NCBI GenBank assembly: GCA_026984735.1
Contig: JALSRN010000070.1
Span: 1-38,796 of the forward strand
Direction of reading: 5' to 3'
Length of the DNA: 38,796 nucleotides
DNA from: Sedimenticola sp.
GTDB taxonomy: Bacteria > Pseudomonadota > Gammaproteobacteria > Chromatiales > Chromatiaceae
Shown here: positions 15,858-30,332 of the stretch, in pieces
Layout: every line of letters begins with the position of its first letter
Position numbering within the stretch: position 1 is the first letter of the stretch
Position numbers and translations under genes: made by a program
Notes under the pieces: model-generated
What the model saw: only the letters and a program-made list of their open reading frames with translations
The model's database searches: none
What the model was told of the DNA's origin: nothing

Positions 15858-16005
15858 CGCAACTTTTTCCGCAAGAAAAAACAGGAGCACTATAACAAAA
15901 CGGAGCTTCCTTCCGACAGAGCGGGATCCCGCTCTTCCCGTCGCCGGTCGATGGTTGCTTGCGGTTTCGGCGCGCTCTGTGAAAAAATGAGATCAGTTAA
16001 AGAGA

Positions 16006-16011
16006 TACAAT
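16006..16011 (+). promoter_or_regulatory. Possible -10 of rppH
   Basis: TACAAT lies 12 bases before the GTG start, implying a very short leader. No clear -35 is seen. Confidence 0.25.
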
Positions 16012-16023
16012 GAGAACAATCCC

Positions 16024-16557
16024 GTGATCGACAGGGATGGATTCAGGCCCAACGTGGGCATCATTCTGGTCAATGACGAGAACCGCCTCTTCTGGGGCCG
16101 CCGCGTCGGCCAGGATGCCTGGCAGTTCCCCCAGGGGGGCATCCAGGAGGGGGAGACGCCGGAACAGGCGATGTACCGCGAACTGGAGGAGGAGGTGGGT
16201 CTCAAGCCCCACCAGGTGGAGCTTCTCGGCAGCACCCGCCACTGGCTGCGCTACCGCCTTCCCAAGCGATTCATCCGTCGCCATGCCCAGCCGGTCTGCA
16301 TCGGCCAGAAGCAGCGCTGGTTTCTGCTGCGGGTGAAATGCTCCGAGAGCGACTTCTGTCTCGACCGCTGCGACAAGCCCGAATTCGACGACTGGCGCTG
16401 GGTCAAGTACTGGCAGCCGGTGCGCGACGTCATCTATTTCAAGCGCAAGGTCTACCAGCGGGCGCTGGAGGAGCTGGCGCCGCTCATCTTTCCCGACGCC
16501 AAGAGCCGTCCCCGTCCGCGCAGCCGGACCAACTATCTGCGTCAGCAGCGCCGCTGA
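16024..16557 (+). CDS. rppH: RNA pyrophosphohydrolase
   Basis: This is a 177-residue Nudix enzyme that removes pyrophosphate from the 5' end of transcripts and so opens mRNA to RNase E. The N-terminus [15 protein letters not shown] is diagnostic, and the Nudix box runs GGIQEGE then RELEEEVG, with the metal glutamates present. The basic tail ([11 protein letters not shown]) fits RNA contact. It starts at GTG 16024. It is divergent from the HAD gene and is followed by an inverted repeat before nifJ. Confidence 0.95.
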   Translation: MIDRDGFRPNVGIILVNDENRLFWGRRVGQDAWQFPQGGIQEGETPEQAMYRELEEEVGLKPHQVELLGSTRHWLRYRLPKRFIRRHAQPVCIGQKQRWFLLRVKCSESDFCLDRCDKPEFDDWRWVKYWQPVRDVIYFKRKVYQRALEELAPLIFPDAKSRPRPRSRTNYLRQQRR

Positions 16558-16591
16558 TCGTCGTCCCGGCCGATCGTATTCCATTGCCGGG

Positions 16592-16649
16592 AAAAGGGCC
16601 CCCGATTTTCGGGGTGCCCTGATTTCAAGCAAGTTTTCCGGGCCCTTTT
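16592..16649 (+). terminator. Inverted repeat between rppH and nifJ, terminator or attenuator
   Basis: AAAAGGGCCC (16592-16601) is repeated inverted as GGGCCCTTTT (16640-16649). Inside the loop a second hairpin (GGGCCCCCGA with TCGGGG, bulge, GCCC) uses the same left-hand bases, so the two folds exclude each other. The outer fold ends in four T. Confidence 0.5.
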
Positions 16650-16701
16650 GGTGCTATCTTCATGACGGATGCCCGACGAAGAGCAGGAGGAGCGGCAGAA
16701 G

Positions 16702-20273
<3,572 letters not shown>

Positions 20274-20277
<4 letters not shown>

Positions 20278-21254
20278 ACCTGGAGACCACCTATCTGGGC
20301 ATGAACCTGAAAAATCCCTTGGTGCCTTCCGCCTCTCCCCTCAGCCGGGATCTGGACACGGCCCGGCGGTTGGAGGATGCCGGCGCGGCGGCGCTGGTGA
20401 TGTACTCTCTCTTCGAAGAGGAGGTGATCGAGGAGGAGGAACGGCTCACCGGCCTGATGGAGTTCCAGGACTTGGGACATGGCGAGGCCTCCAGCTATCT
20501 GCCCCTGCATCCCGATTACAAGACCGGGCTGGATGAATATCTGGAGCAGCTCCAGGCGCTCAAGTCGGCGCTGGAGATCCCGGTCATCGCCAGTCTCAAC
20601 GGCGCCACCGAAGGAGGATGGGTGGAGCACGGCCGCGAGCTGGAGGAGGCCGGGGCCGACGCGCTGGAGCTCAACGTCTTTTTCCTTCCGGGAGTGGAGG
20701 AGTCGTGTGAAACGGTGGAACGACGCTATCTCGGCATCCTTCAGCAGCTCAAGGAACAGGTTCGGATTCCGGTCGCCATGAAACTTTCGCCCTATTTCAC
20801 CTCTCTGGGCCACCTGGTGCGTCGTCTCGAGGCGGCCGGCGCCGACGGCGTGGTGCTCTTCAACCGTTTCTACCAGCCCGACCTCGACCTGGAGACGCTG
20901 GAGGTGAAGCCGCAACTCCATCTCTCTCATCCCTATGAAGCGCTGTTGCGCATGCACTGGATCGGTCGGCTCTACTGTCAAGTGGATCTCTCCCTGGCGG
21001 CCACGGGAGGCGTCCATACCGCCGAGCAGGCGCTGAAGCTGCTGTTGGCGGGCGCCAGCGTCACTCACATGTGCTCGGCGCTGTTGGAAGGGGGGCCGGA
21101 GGTGCTCTCACGCACCCTCGAAGAGATGGCCCGCTGGATGGAGGAGAAGGAGTACGAGTCGGTGCGCCAGCTCATTGGCAGCAGCTGCCGTGAACACGCT
21201 GTGGACCCGGAGGCCTGGGACCGAGTGAACTACATCCGCACGCTCCACGGTTGA
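20274..21254 (+). CDS. Dihydroorotate-dehydrogenase-like FMN protein
   Basis: This is a 326-residue TIM-barrel protein of the DHODH/PreA superfamily. It starts MNLETTYLGMNLKNPLVPSA, and VIASLNGAT, AMKLSPYFTSL, GVVLFNRFYQPDLD and LAATGGVHTAEQALKLL correspond to flavin and substrate loops. The usual catalytic Cys/Ser loop of true PyrD enzymes is not obvious, and the gene is coupled to nifJ rather than to pyrimidine genes. It may be a ferredoxin-linked reductase working with the PFOR; that is inference. The N-terminus overlaps the nifJ stop by four bases. Confidence 0.85.
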
Positions 21255-21263
21255 AGCGGGTTT

Positions 21264-21773
21264 TCAGCCGTCGCGCAAGCGGGGGCGGAGGCTCCGTTCG
21301 ATGAAAGCGTCGAGGGCAGCATCGAGGAGGTCCCGCACCTTTTCGAAGCCGGCCAGGTTGCCGAAATGGGGATCCGGAATTTCCCGCGGGCCGGGTTGGT
21401 CCATCCAGGCGGTGAGGAGGTCAATCTCCGCTTCGGCCGTTTCCGGACGGCGCCGACGAATCTGCTCCAGAAGCGCTTCGTCCATGGCGAGGATGTAGTC
21501 CTGCTTCCAAAAGTCCTTGGGGCGGAGGGGTCGCGCCCGCTTGCGCCGCAACGGGACGCCAGCGGCGTCGAGCGCCTTCTTCACCCGGGGGTCCACCGGC
21601 TGCCCGGCAAAGGCGGCGACGCCGGCGGAGTCCACCCCCACCTCTCTTTCCAGCCCCAGGGACCGGAGTTTGAACGCGAGCAGGGCGTGGGCCATGGGAG
21701 AGCGGCAGAGATTGGCGCGACACACGAGCAGTACCTTCGCTCTACGCCGGCGCCACGGCCAGAGGAGACTCAT
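21264..21773 (-). CDS. Low-molecular-weight protein tyrosine phosphatase
   Basis: This is a 169-residue cytoplasmic phosphatase. The P-loop C18-x5-R24 is CRANLCRS, and the general acid is D134 in IPDPHFGN. Both match the family; in bacteria such enzymes act on tyrosine kinases of polysaccharide export or on arsenate (the latter has a different context). An unusual basic stretch WPWRRRRAK precedes the fold. ATG 21773 overlaps the stop of the protease gene by four bases, so the pair is translationally coupled. No tyrosine kinase gene is visible in the window. Confidence 0.88.
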   Translation of the reverse strand: MSLLWPWRRRRAKVLLVCRANLCRSPMAHALLAFKLRSLGLEREVGVDSAGVAAFAGQPVDPRVKKALDAAGVPLRRKRARPLRPKDFWKQDYILAMDEALLEQIRRRRPETAEAEIDLLTAWMDQPGPREIPDPHFGNLAGFEKVRDLLDAALDAFIERSLRPRLRDG

Positions 21774-22573
21774 TGCAGCAGCTTCCGGACGTACTTCACC
21801 GGAATGGCGTAAGTGATTCCGGAAGGGGTGGAGAGCACGGACTCCTTGGAGCCCTTCACGAAGACGCTGTTCACCACGCCGATCACTTTCCCATTCTCCG
21901 GCAGGTAGAGGGGACTGCCGCTGTTGCCGGGGTAGGCGATGGCGTCGAGTTGATAGACGAGGAAAGGGTTTCTCAGCCGTCGGATGCGTGCCGCATTCAA
22001 ACGTCGGGAAGAGTCCGCGGGGATGGCGGCCGGGGTCACCGCCGCGATGATCCCTTCGTGGGTCACGGGATAGAGGCCGAGAACCATGCCGAGGGGAAAG
22101 CCGGTGAAAGCGGTTTTTCGGCCCGCCGGGAGCAACCCGCCCTCGTGGAGGGAGAGGGGAGTGAGGCGCCGTCCCCAGATTTCCAGAAGCGCCAGGTCGT
22201 GCTCCCTGTCGGTCTTCAGGATCTTGGCCTCGTGTATGCGAGCCTCGCGTCCTTTTCCGGAAAAGACGGCGAGCCGTCCCTCTTTTCGGTTTTTCCCCGA
22301 CACCACGTGAAAATTGGTCACCACCAGCCCGCCCGTGGCCACCGCGAAGCCGGTGCCCAGGTAACGGGCTTGGGGTTTCGATTTCGGATCGCCGGGTGGC
22401 TGCGTGAGAGTGCCCACCGCGACCACGCCGCCGCGGAGGCGGGCGAGCGTCTCCACCAAGGTTCCGCCATGGGCGGGAGGGAGCGACAGCAGCGCCGTCA
22501 GCAGAAAGAACCAAGAGAGCGAAGGACACCTCCGTCTCGCTGGCCGCAGGATGGGATGGCAGTGTCTCGGCAT
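21770..22573 (-). CDS. Exported trypsin-like serine protease
   Basis: This is a 267-residue protein with a basic N-terminus and a hydrophobic signal segment (about residues 20-36). The catalytic triad reads H89 (TNFHVV), D126 (HDLALLE) and S218 (YPGNSGSPL), so the S1 chymotrypsin/DegP-like fold should be active in the periplasm. There is no PDZ domain, unlike DegP/DegS. ATG 22573 has a strong ribosome-binding site (GGGAGG). It is coupled to the tyrosine phosphatase gene. The substrate is unknown. Confidence 0.85.
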   Translation of the reverse strand: MPRHCHPILRPARRRCPSLSWFFLLTALLSLPPAHGGTLVETLARLRGGVVAVGTLTQPPGDPKSKPQARYLGTGFAVATGGLVVTNFHVVSGKNRKEGRLAVFSGKGREARIHEAKILKTDREHDLALLEIWGRRLTPLSLHEGGLLPAGRKTAFTGFPLGMVLGLYPVTHEGIIAAVTPAAIPADSSRRLNAARIRRLRNPFLVYQLDAIAYPGNSGSPLYLPENGKVIGVVNSVFVKGSKESVLSTPSGITYAIPVKYVRKLLQ

Positions 22574-22616
22574 GTCGCCTCCCGGTTGGGTTGGAGAACT
22601 CTACGGTCGGGGGCCT

Positions 22617-23306
22617 TCAGCCCTGGCCGCCACTGGGCACCACGTAGAAAAAGATGGCCAGAAAATGGAGCACGCTCCCTGCCAACACGAAGAGGTGCCA
22701 GATGGCGTGGTTCCAGTGCAGCCGTTCCCAGGCATAGACGGCCGCTCCCAGGGTATAGGCCAGCCCGCCCGCGAGCAACAACCAGAGGCCGCCACTGTCC
22801 AGGTTGGCCAGCAGGGGCTTCATCGCCAGCACCACCACCCAGCCCATGAGCAGATAGAGCAGCAGGGACCAGCGCTGCAGCCTGCGGTTGTTGCCCAGTT
22901 CGATCCAGATACCGGCCGCGGCGGCGGTCCAGACGACGGCGAAAAGGGTCCAGCCCCAAGCCGAGTCGTGCAGGGTCACCAGGGTGAAGGGGGTGTAGGT
23001 GCCGGCGATGAGCAGAAAGATGGCGGCGTGGTCCAGCTTCTGCAGGATGGGCTTGGCCTTCTCGTGAGGGATGCCGTGATAGAGCGTGGAGGCGGTGAAG
23101 AGCAGAATGAGCGTGGAGCCATAGATGGCGCTGCTCACCACGTGCCAGACGTGGCCGTGGAGCGCGGAGAAGGTGACCAGCAGCACCAGGGCGGCGATGC
23201 TGAGGAGGACGCCGACACCGTGGCTGACGGCGTGGGCGATCTCTTCGGCCACGCTGTATTCGTAGAACCAGCCTTCCTGATGCCGTTCGTCCTGGCGCTC
23301 TTCCAT
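22617..23306 (-). CDS. trhA: Hemolysin III family membrane protein (PAQR type)
   Basis: This is a 229-residue inner-membrane protein with seven hydrophobic segments. The family residues are seen in HAVSHGVGVLLS, STLYHGIPHEKAKPILQKLDHAAIF and WNHAIWHLFVLAGSVLHF. These histidine and aspartate sites bind zinc in PAQR proteins. The bacterial role is thought to be membrane lipid or fluidity homeostasis, not true haemolysis. I take ATG 23306; a GTG two codons upstream is also in frame. No ribosome-binding site is seen, and a TATAAT lies just upstream, so a leaderless transcript is possible. It is 34 bases downstream of the ygiQ-type gene. Confidence 0.88.
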   Translation of the reverse strand: MEERQDERHQEGWFYEYSVAEEIAHAVSHGVGVLLSIAALVLLVTFSALHGHVWHVVSSAIYGSTLILLFTASTLYHGIPHEKAKPILQKLDHAAIFLLIAGTYTPFTLVTLHDSAWGWTLFAVVWTAAAAGIWIELGNNRRLQRWSLLLYLLMGWVVVLAMKPLLANLDSGGLWLLLAGGLAYTLGAAVYAWERLHWNHAIWHLFVLAGSVLHFLAIFFYVVPSGGQG

Positions 23307-23313
23307 GCGCACG

Positions 23314-23319
23314 ATTATA
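23314..23319 (-). promoter_or_regulatory. Possible -10 giving a leaderless hemolysin III transcript
   Basis: TATAAT on the minus strand ends eight bases before ATG 23306. The -35 region is not convincing. Confidence 0.3.
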
Positions 23320-23340
23320 GAGGAGGGGAAAAAGACGAGG

Positions 23341-25433
<2,093 letters not shown>

Positions 25434-25455
<22 letters not shown>

Positions 25456-25859
25456 TCGAGGTAGGCGGTTTCGTCGGGCGGGCGGTGCTGCCGCTGGGCC
25501 TCCCAAAGGGCGGTGCCCAGGCACTCCATCATGCGGTGCTCCGCCTCGTGAGGCGATCCGCAGGCGACCGCGATGCGCCGGTGGAGTTCGCGGATGCCGA
25601 CGGGGCGGTCGGTGACGATCTGTTCGGCCAGAGAGATGTGCATGGCCATGTGCAGGAAGGGGTTGGCGCGGCCTTCCTCGGGGGCGAAGTCCCGCTCCAG
25701 GCTCTCTTCCGACTCCAGCAGCGCGTGATATTCGGGGTGTTGCGCCACCACGTCGGCGATGAGCGCCTCCAAAGGTTCCAGGGCCTCGCCCGACCGCCGC
25801 TTGCGCCATGCTTCGACGAAATGGCGCCGCAGTCGCCGGCGATCCTGGCCGAAGATCAT
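25434..25859 (-). CDS. DUF1841 family protein
   Basis: This is a 141-residue protein starting [14 protein letters not shown] at ATG 25859. That start overlaps the stop of the tautomerase gene as ATGA, which decides between it and a GTG at 25886. The block [23 protein letters not shown] (here cited by its ends NPFLHM and TDRPVG) is the DUF1841 signature. Its function is unknown. It is alpha-helical, soluble and translationally coupled to both neighbours. Confidence 0.88.
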
Positions 25860-26203
25860 CCGAAAGTGCTGCGGTTCCAGCCCCACAGGTGCCTGGGGGG
25901 GCTGGAGAACTCGATGTAGGTGCGGCCGGGCTCGATGCCCAGTTCCTCCAGCACCAGGTCGCAGAGGGCGGCGGAGAGCTCGCCGGTCTGGGTTTCCGGC
26001 AGCCCCAGGCTCTTCAGTTGCAGATAGGCGCAGGGCTCGGCGGTGCCGCCGAAGGTCATGGCCTGGCCCCCCTGCACCAGGGTCATCACGTAGCTTTCGG
26101 GCTTGCCCAGCAGCCGGGCGGCGGCCGCCGACAGGGTGGCGGCGGTTTTCTCTTCCTCCTCCCGGCTCATTTGCAGATTGGTGGCGAGGTGGAGCAACGG
26201 CAT
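25856..26203 (-). CDS. MIF/phenylpyruvate tautomerase family protein
   Basis: This is a 115-residue protein that keeps the MIF family layout: Pro after the initiator Met (the catalytic N-terminal proline), [26 protein letters not shown], and the terminal WGWNRSTFG. Family members tautomerise phenylpyruvate-like keto-enols; the physiological substrate in bacteria is uncertain. ATG 26203 has GAGGAG upstream. It lies 10 bases after the DUF4124 gene and is coupled to DUF1841. Confidence 0.9.
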   Translation of the reverse strand: MPLLHLATNLQMSREEEEKTAATLSAAAARLLGKPESYVMTLVQGGQAMTFGGTAEPCAYLQLKSLGLPETQTGELSAALCDLVLEELGIEPGRTYIEFSSPPRHLWGWNRSTFG

Positions 26204-26213
26204 GACAGTCTCC

Positions 26214-26660
26214 TCAATTGCAGTTTTCTTTCACGATCTTTCGCATCTTTTCGATGCGTTGTCGCCTCTCTTCCGGCGTGAGACGGCGATAGTCGTTCTC
26301 GCCCACGCGGTAGAGCGTGTTGGACGGCCGGTTGGTGAGCCGCTCCAGATTCTCCCGGGCGGCCCTGCAGTTCTGTTGGCGTCGTGCCGCGTCGGCGTCC
26401 GTTTTCGCCGCCTCTCGTTTCCGCCGTTGGCGCGCCTTCGCGGACTCCTCCAGCCGTTTGTGGATCCGTTCCAGTCTCTTGCGCGCCGCGTGCGGCGGTT
26501 CCGCCGGGAGCGGGGGAGGCGCCATTCGTTCCACCGGTCGGCCGTCGGGCGGCGGCGTCTGGGAGTAGACCACGTTTCCCTGGTCGTCGGTCCAACGGTA
26601 AACGCCCGCCAGGGCAATGGCGGGTAGCAGGAGAAGATAGAGGCTCAATTGGATCTTCAT
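26214..26660 (-). CDS. DUF4124 domain exported protein
   Basis: This is a 148-residue protein from ATG 26660 (GGGAG upstream). Residues 1-18 are a signal peptide. They are followed by the DUF4124 beta segment GVYRWTDDQGNVVYSQTPPP and then a long Arg/Glu/Lys-rich helix (about residues 55-145) that may be a coiled coil. DUF4124 proteins are periplasmic in many Gammaproteobacteria and have no assigned function. It is the first gene of the seven-gene minus-strand run that ends with the tyrosine phosphatase. Confidence 0.85.
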   Translation of the reverse strand: MKIQLSLYLLLLPAIALAGVYRWTDDQGNVVYSQTPPPDGRPVERMAPPPLPAEPPHAARKRLERIHKRLEESAKARQRRKREAAKTDADAARRQQNCRAARENLERLTNRPSNTLYRVGENDYRRLTPEERRQRIEKMRKIVKENCN

Positions 26661-26801
26661 GGAACTCCCTGGAGATGGCTGTGGTGTGCGGCGCCGTTGT
26701 CGGCTGGTCGCTTCCGCCGATTTATAGCAGAATATCGGTGGCGGTTCAGCGCTGGGAGTCTGCATTGTAAAGGGGTCGGCCATGGGAAAAACTTGGGCAA
26801 A

Positions 26802-26830
26802 TTGACGAACCCGTGGCCCTTGAGTAAGAT
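26802..26830 (+). promoter_or_regulatory. Promoter of the tRNA-Pro-Arg-His cluster
   Basis: TTGACG (26802-26807) and TAAGAT (26825-26830) are 17 bases apart. The following GCGACGCC is a GC-rich discriminator, as in stringently controlled tRNA promoters. The first tRNA begins 28 bases later. Confidence 0.75.
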
Positions 26831-26857
26831 GCGACGCCTTCGCTCGAGGCGGATTTT

Positions 26858-26934
26858 CGGGGCATAGCGCAGTCTGGTAGCGCGCCTGCTTTGGGAGCAG
26901 GATGTCGGGAGTTCGAATCTCTCTGCCCCGACCA
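26858..26934 (+). tRNA. tRNA-Pro (anticodon TGG)
   Basis: The acceptor CGGGGCA pairs with TGCCCCG. The anticodon loop is TTTGGGA with TGG at 26892-26894. The T-arm is GAGTTCGAATCTC, and CCA is encoded at 26932-26934. Confidence 0.97.
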
Positions 26935-26988
26935 ATATCGGCAGGTAGGCCGGCCCGCCTTATTGGGGCCGGGTCGAAAAATTGTACT

Positions 26989-27065
26989 GCGCCCGTAGCT
27001 CATCTGGATAGAGCATCGGCCTTCTAAGCCGAGGGTAGCAGGTTCGAATCCTGCCGGGCGTGCCA
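26989..27065 (+). tRNA. tRNA-Arg (anticodon TCT)
   Basis: The acceptor GCGCCCG pairs with CGGGCGT (the first pair is G-U). The anticodon loop is CTTCTAA with TCT. The T-arm is CAGGTTCGAATCCTG, and CCA is encoded at 27063-27065. Confidence 0.97.
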
Positions 27066-27111
27066 AGCAGCAAGGATTTAAGGTGTTCGGGAGCAAGGTC
27101 GCTCCGAAACA

Positions 27112-27126
27112 GGCAGGATTCGAACC
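27112..27126 (-). repeat. Inverted copy of the tRNA-Arg T-arm
   Basis: GGCAGGATTCGAACC is the exact complement of GGTTCGAATCCTGCC at 27041-27055 in tRNA-Arg. It sits in the 164-base gap between tRNA-Arg and tRNA-His. It may be a tRNA-derived remnant or a structure that interacts with the precursor transcript. Confidence 0.6.
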
Positions 27127-27229
27127 AGCGTCATGCCAGTGACGTGGTTCGACGAGCCGGCGAAGTCGGCCGAATGCGCAGAGCGCGGCCCCGCGGGGGC
27201 GCATCGTCCTGCCGGCGTGCCATTTCCAT

Positions 27230-27306
27230 GGTGGATGTAGCTCAGTTGGTAGAGTCCCGGATTGTGATTCCGGTCGTCGCGGGTTCGAGTCCCGTCATCC
27301 ACCCCA
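27230..27306 (+). tRNA. tRNA-His (anticodon GTG)
   Basis: The acceptor GTGGATG pairs with CATCCAC. The extra G at 27230 pairs with the discriminator C at 27303, the histidine identity mark. The anticodon loop is TTGTGAT with GTG, and CCA is encoded at 27304-27306. Confidence 0.97.
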
Positions 27307-27347
27307 GTTGAGTTGTCGGGAAGGAATACCCGAAAAACGGTAGAATG

Positions 27348-27376
27348 CGGCTCCTTTACGGAGCCGTTTTTGTTTT
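27348..27376 (+). terminator. Terminator of the tRNA cluster, just before glyA
   Basis: The stem CGGCTCC/GGAGCCG with loop TTTAC is followed by TTTTTGTTTT. It ends 14 bases before the glyA start. A TAGAAT at 27341-27346 directly before it may be the -10 of glyA, so the hairpin could also act in the glyA leader. Confidence 0.85.
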
Positions 27377-27390
27377 CCGGAGAAGAGATC

Positions 27391-28647
27391 ATGTTCAAGA
27401 AATCGATGAAGATTGCCGGCTATGACGATGAAATTGCAAAGGCAATCGCCGATGAGGAGCGCCGTCAGGAAGAGCACGTGGAGCTCATTGCCTCGGAGAA
27501 CTACACCAGTCCCCGGGTGATGGAGGCCCAGGGTTCGGTGCTCACCAACAAATATGCGGAAGGCTATCCCCACAAGCGGTACTACGGCGGCTGCGAGAAC
27601 GTGGACGTGGTCGAGCAGCTCGCCATCGACCGCGCCAAGGCGCTCTTCGGCGCCGACTACGCCAACGTGCAGCCCCACTCCGGCTCCCAGGCCAACGCCG
27701 CCGTCTACATGGCGCTCTGCCAGCCGGGCGACACCATCCTGGGCATGTCCTTGGACGCCGGCGGCCATCTCACCCACGGCGCCAAGCCCAACTTCTCCGG
27801 CAAGATCTACCACTCGGTCCAGTACGGCATCGACCCCGAGACCGGCCGCATCGACTACGACCAGGTGATGGACCTGGCCAAGGAGCACAAGCCGAAGATG
27901 GTGGTGGCCGGTTTCTCGGCCTATTCCCAGGTGATCGACTGGCAGAAGTTCCGCGACATCGCCGACGCCGTGGGCGCCTACCTTTTCGTGGACATGGCTC
28001 ACGTGGCCGGACTGGTGGCGGTGGGCGAGTATCCCAGCCCGGTGCGGATCGCCGACGTCACCACCACCACCACCCACAAGACGCTGCGCGGCCCGCGCGG
28101 CGGTCTGATCCTGGCGAAGGCCAACGAGGAGATCGAGAAGAAGCTCAACTCGGTGGTCTTTCCCGGCATCCAGGGCGGCCCGCTGATGCACGTCATCGCC
28201 GCCAAGGCGGTGGCCTTCAAGGAGGCGATGGAGCCGGAGTTCAAGAGTTACCAGCAGCAGGTGAAGCGCAACGCCAAGGCCATGGCGGCGGTGTTCATGG
28301 AGCGGGGCTACGAAGTGGTCTCGGGCGGCACCGAGGACCACCTCTTCCTGGTGAGCTTCATCCAGGCGGGGCTCACCGGCAAAGACGTGGACGCTTGGCT
28401 GGGCGCCGCCAACATCACGGTGAACAAGAATGCCGTGCCCAACGATCCCCAGTCGCCCTTCGTCACTTCCGGGATTCGCGTGGGCACTCCGGCGGTGACC
28501 ACCCGCGGCTTCGGCGAGGCGGAGTGCACCGACCTGGCCCACTGGATGTGTGACATCATCGACAGCCGCGGAGACGAAGCGGTGATCGGTCGGGTGAAGG
28601 AGAAGACCCTGGAGTTGTGCCGCCGCTTCCCGGTCTATGCCGACTGA
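27391..28647 (+). CDS. glyA: Serine hydroxymethyltransferase
   Basis: This is a 418-residue PLP enzyme that converts serine and tetrahydrofolate to glycine and methylene-tetrahydrofolate in the cytoplasm. The PLP lysine is K230 in [15 protein letters not shown], and the N-terminal [19 protein letters not shown] is typical. ATG 27391 has GGAGAAGAG upstream. It is the first gene of a glyA-nrdR-ribD unit, a common gammaproteobacterial order that links one-carbon, deoxynucleotide and riboflavin metabolism. Confidence 0.97.
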   Translation: MFKKSMKIAGYDDEIAKAIADEERRQEEHVELIASENYTSPRVMEAQGSVLTNKYAEGYPHKRYYGGCENVDVVEQLAIDRAKALFGADYANVQPHSGSQANAAVYMALCQPGDTILGMSLDAGGHLTHGAKPNFSGKIYHSVQYGIDPETGRIDYDQVMDLAKEHKPKMVVAGFSAYSQVIDWQKFRDIADAVGAYLFVDMAHVAGLVAVGEYPSPVRIADVTTTTTHKTLRGPRGGLILAKANEEIEKKLNSVVFPGIQGGPLMHVIAAKAVAFKEAMEPEFKSYQQQVKRNAKAMAAVFMERGYEVVSGGTEDHLFLVSFIQAGLTGKDVDAWLGAANITVNKNAVPNDPQSPFVTSGIRVGTPAVTTRGFGEAECTDLAHWMCDIIDSRGDEAVIGRVKEKTLELCRRFPVYAD

Positions 28648-28653
28648 CCTCCC

Positions 28654-29160
28654 ATGCGCTGCCCCTTCTGCAACGCGCCCGATACCAAGGTGATCGACTC
28701 CCGTCCCGCGGGGGAGGGGGAGCAGGTGCGCAGGCGGCGCCAGTGCCCGGCATGCAAAGGGCGTTTCACCACCTATGAACGGGTGGAGTTCAATCTGCCG
28801 AAAGTGGTCAAGTCCGACGGGCGCACCGTGCCCTTCGACGAGATGAAAGTGAAGCTCGGCATGTTGCGGGCGCTGGAGAAGCGGCCGGTGTCGCCCGAGC
28901 AGGTGGAGGCCGCGGTGGGGCGCATCTGCCGCCGCCTGATGGCGCCCGGCGAGCCGGAGGTGCCGTCGCGGCTCATCGGCGACCTGGTGATGGCGGAGCT
29001 CAAGGCGCTGGATCAGGTGGCCTATGTGCGTTTCGCTTCGGTCTACCGGCAGTTCGAGGACGTGCAGGCCTTCCGCGAGGAGGTGGAGAAGCTGGAAAGA
29101 CAGCTGCCGCCGGAGGCGGAGCGCAAACAGATGAAGCTGCTCGACAACGATGAGACCTGA
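28654..29160 (+). CDS. nrdR: Transcriptional repressor NrdR
   Basis: This is a 168-residue regulator of ribonucleotide reductase genes. The zinc ribbon uses C3, C6, C31 and C34 (MRCPFC and QCPAC), and the ATP-cone domain occupies about residues 49-139, sensing ATP/dATP. The start lies six bases after glyA. Its end overlaps ribD by 11 bases. Confidence 0.97.
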   Translation: MRCPFCNAPDTKVIDSRPAGEGEQVRRRRQCPACKGRFTTYERVEFNLPKVVKSDGRTVPFDEMKVKLGMLRALEKRPVSPEQVEAAVGRICRRLMAPGEPEVPSRLIGDLVMAELKALDQVAYVRFASVYRQFEDVQAFREEVEKLERQLPPEAERKQMKLLDNDET

Positions 29161-30292
29161 CGGTTTCCGTTTCACCCCGGAGGATCACCGCTTCATGGCG
29201 CGAGCGCTGCGGCTGGCCCGGCGCGGACTCTACACCACCGATCCCAATCCTCGCGTGGGCTGCGTCCTGGTGCGGGACGGCGAGGTGGTGGGCGAGGGGT
29301 GGCACCGCCGGGCCGGTGGCCCCCACGCCGAGCGGATCGCCCTGGCCGCCGCCGGCAGGCGGGCGCGGGGGGCGACGGCCTATGTGACCCTGGAGCCGTG
29401 CAGCCATCATGGCCGCACCCCTCCTTGTGCCGACGCCCTGGTGGAAGCCGGCGTTTCCCGGGTGGTGGCGGCCATGGTGGATCCCAACCCTCTCGTCTCC
29501 GGAAAGGGGCTGGCGCGGCTGCGCGCGGCGGGCATCCGCGCCGAAGCGGGCCTGCTGGAGTCGGAGGCGGAGCGGCTCAACCCCGGATTCGTCAAACGCA
29601 TGCGCGGCGGCCGCCCCTGGGTGCGCTGCAAACTGGCCATGAGCCTGGATGGCCGGACCGCCATGGCCAGCGGCGAGAGCGTCTGGATCACCGGCGAGTC
29701 CGCCCGCCGCGACGTGCAGCGGTTGCGGGCGCGCAGCTCGGCCGTTCTTACCGGCATCGGCACGGTGCTGGCGGACGATCCCTCCCTGAACGTGCGGCTG
29801 CCGCCCGCCGAACTGGAGGGGGTGGAGCCGGAAGCCTCGCCGCGCCAGCCGGTACGGGTGGTTCTCGACTCCAGCCTGCGTTTTCCCGAGGAGGCGAAGA
29901 TGCTGGATCTGCCGGGAGAGACCTGGATCTTCCACGCTCACGGCAGCCCCGAGAAAGCGGCTTCTCTGGAACGCCGCGGCGCGCGGCCGGTCCGCTTCGA
30001 GGAGGGCCTCGACCTGCCCCTGGTGATGGAGGCGCTGGGGCGGAGCGAGCTCAACGAGGTGCTCATCGAAGCCGGCCCGACCCTCGCGGGGGCGGCTCTG
30101 GAGGCGGGCGTCATCGACGAGCTGGTGATCTACATGGCGCCCCACCTCATGGGACACCAAGCCCGCGGCCTCTTTCACCTGCCGCGGCTGGAGAAGATGG
30201 CCGATCGGGTGGCGCTGAAGATCGGCGACATCCGCGCGGTGGGGCGCGACTGGCGCATCACCGCCTTTCCCGCCCCAGCGCCTCCTCGCTAG
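29150..30292 (+). CDS. ribD: Bifunctional riboflavin deaminase/reductase
   Basis: This is a 380-residue enzyme for two consecutive steps of riboflavin synthesis. The N-terminal deaminase has the zinc site H59-A-E61 with P83-C84 and C93 ([15 protein letters not shown]). The C-terminal NADPH-dependent reductase begins near residue 155 with [14 protein letters not shown]. It is translationally coupled to nrdR. The other rib genes are not in the window. Confidence 0.95.
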   Translation: MRPDGFRFTPEDHRFMARALRLARRGLYTTDPNPRVGCVLVRDGEVVGEGWHRRAGGPHAERIALAAAGRRARGATAYVTLEPCSHHGRTPPCADALVEAGVSRVVAAMVDPNPLVSGKGLARLRAAGIRAEAGLLESEAERLNPGFVKRMRGGRPWVRCKLAMSLDGRTAMASGESVWITGESARRDVQRLRARSSAVLTGIGTVLADDPSLNVRLPPAELEGVEPEASPRQPVRVVLDSSLRFPEEAKMLDLPGETWIFHAHGSPEKAASLERRGARPVRFEEGLDLPLVMEALGRSELNEVLIEAGPTLAGAALEAGVIDELVIYMAPHLMGHQARGLFHLPRLEKMADRVALKIGDIRAVGRDWRITAFPAPAPPR

Positions 30293-30304
30293 TCGTCAAC
30301 CGCC

Positions 30305-30332
30305 GAACCGAGACTCCAGCGTGAGTCGGTTC
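30305..30332. other. Hairpin between ribD and the rhodanese gene
   Basis: GAACC...GACTC pairs with GAGTC...GGTTC around a small loop between convergent genes. There is no T-run, so it is at best a weak bidirectional terminator. Confidence 0.3.
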
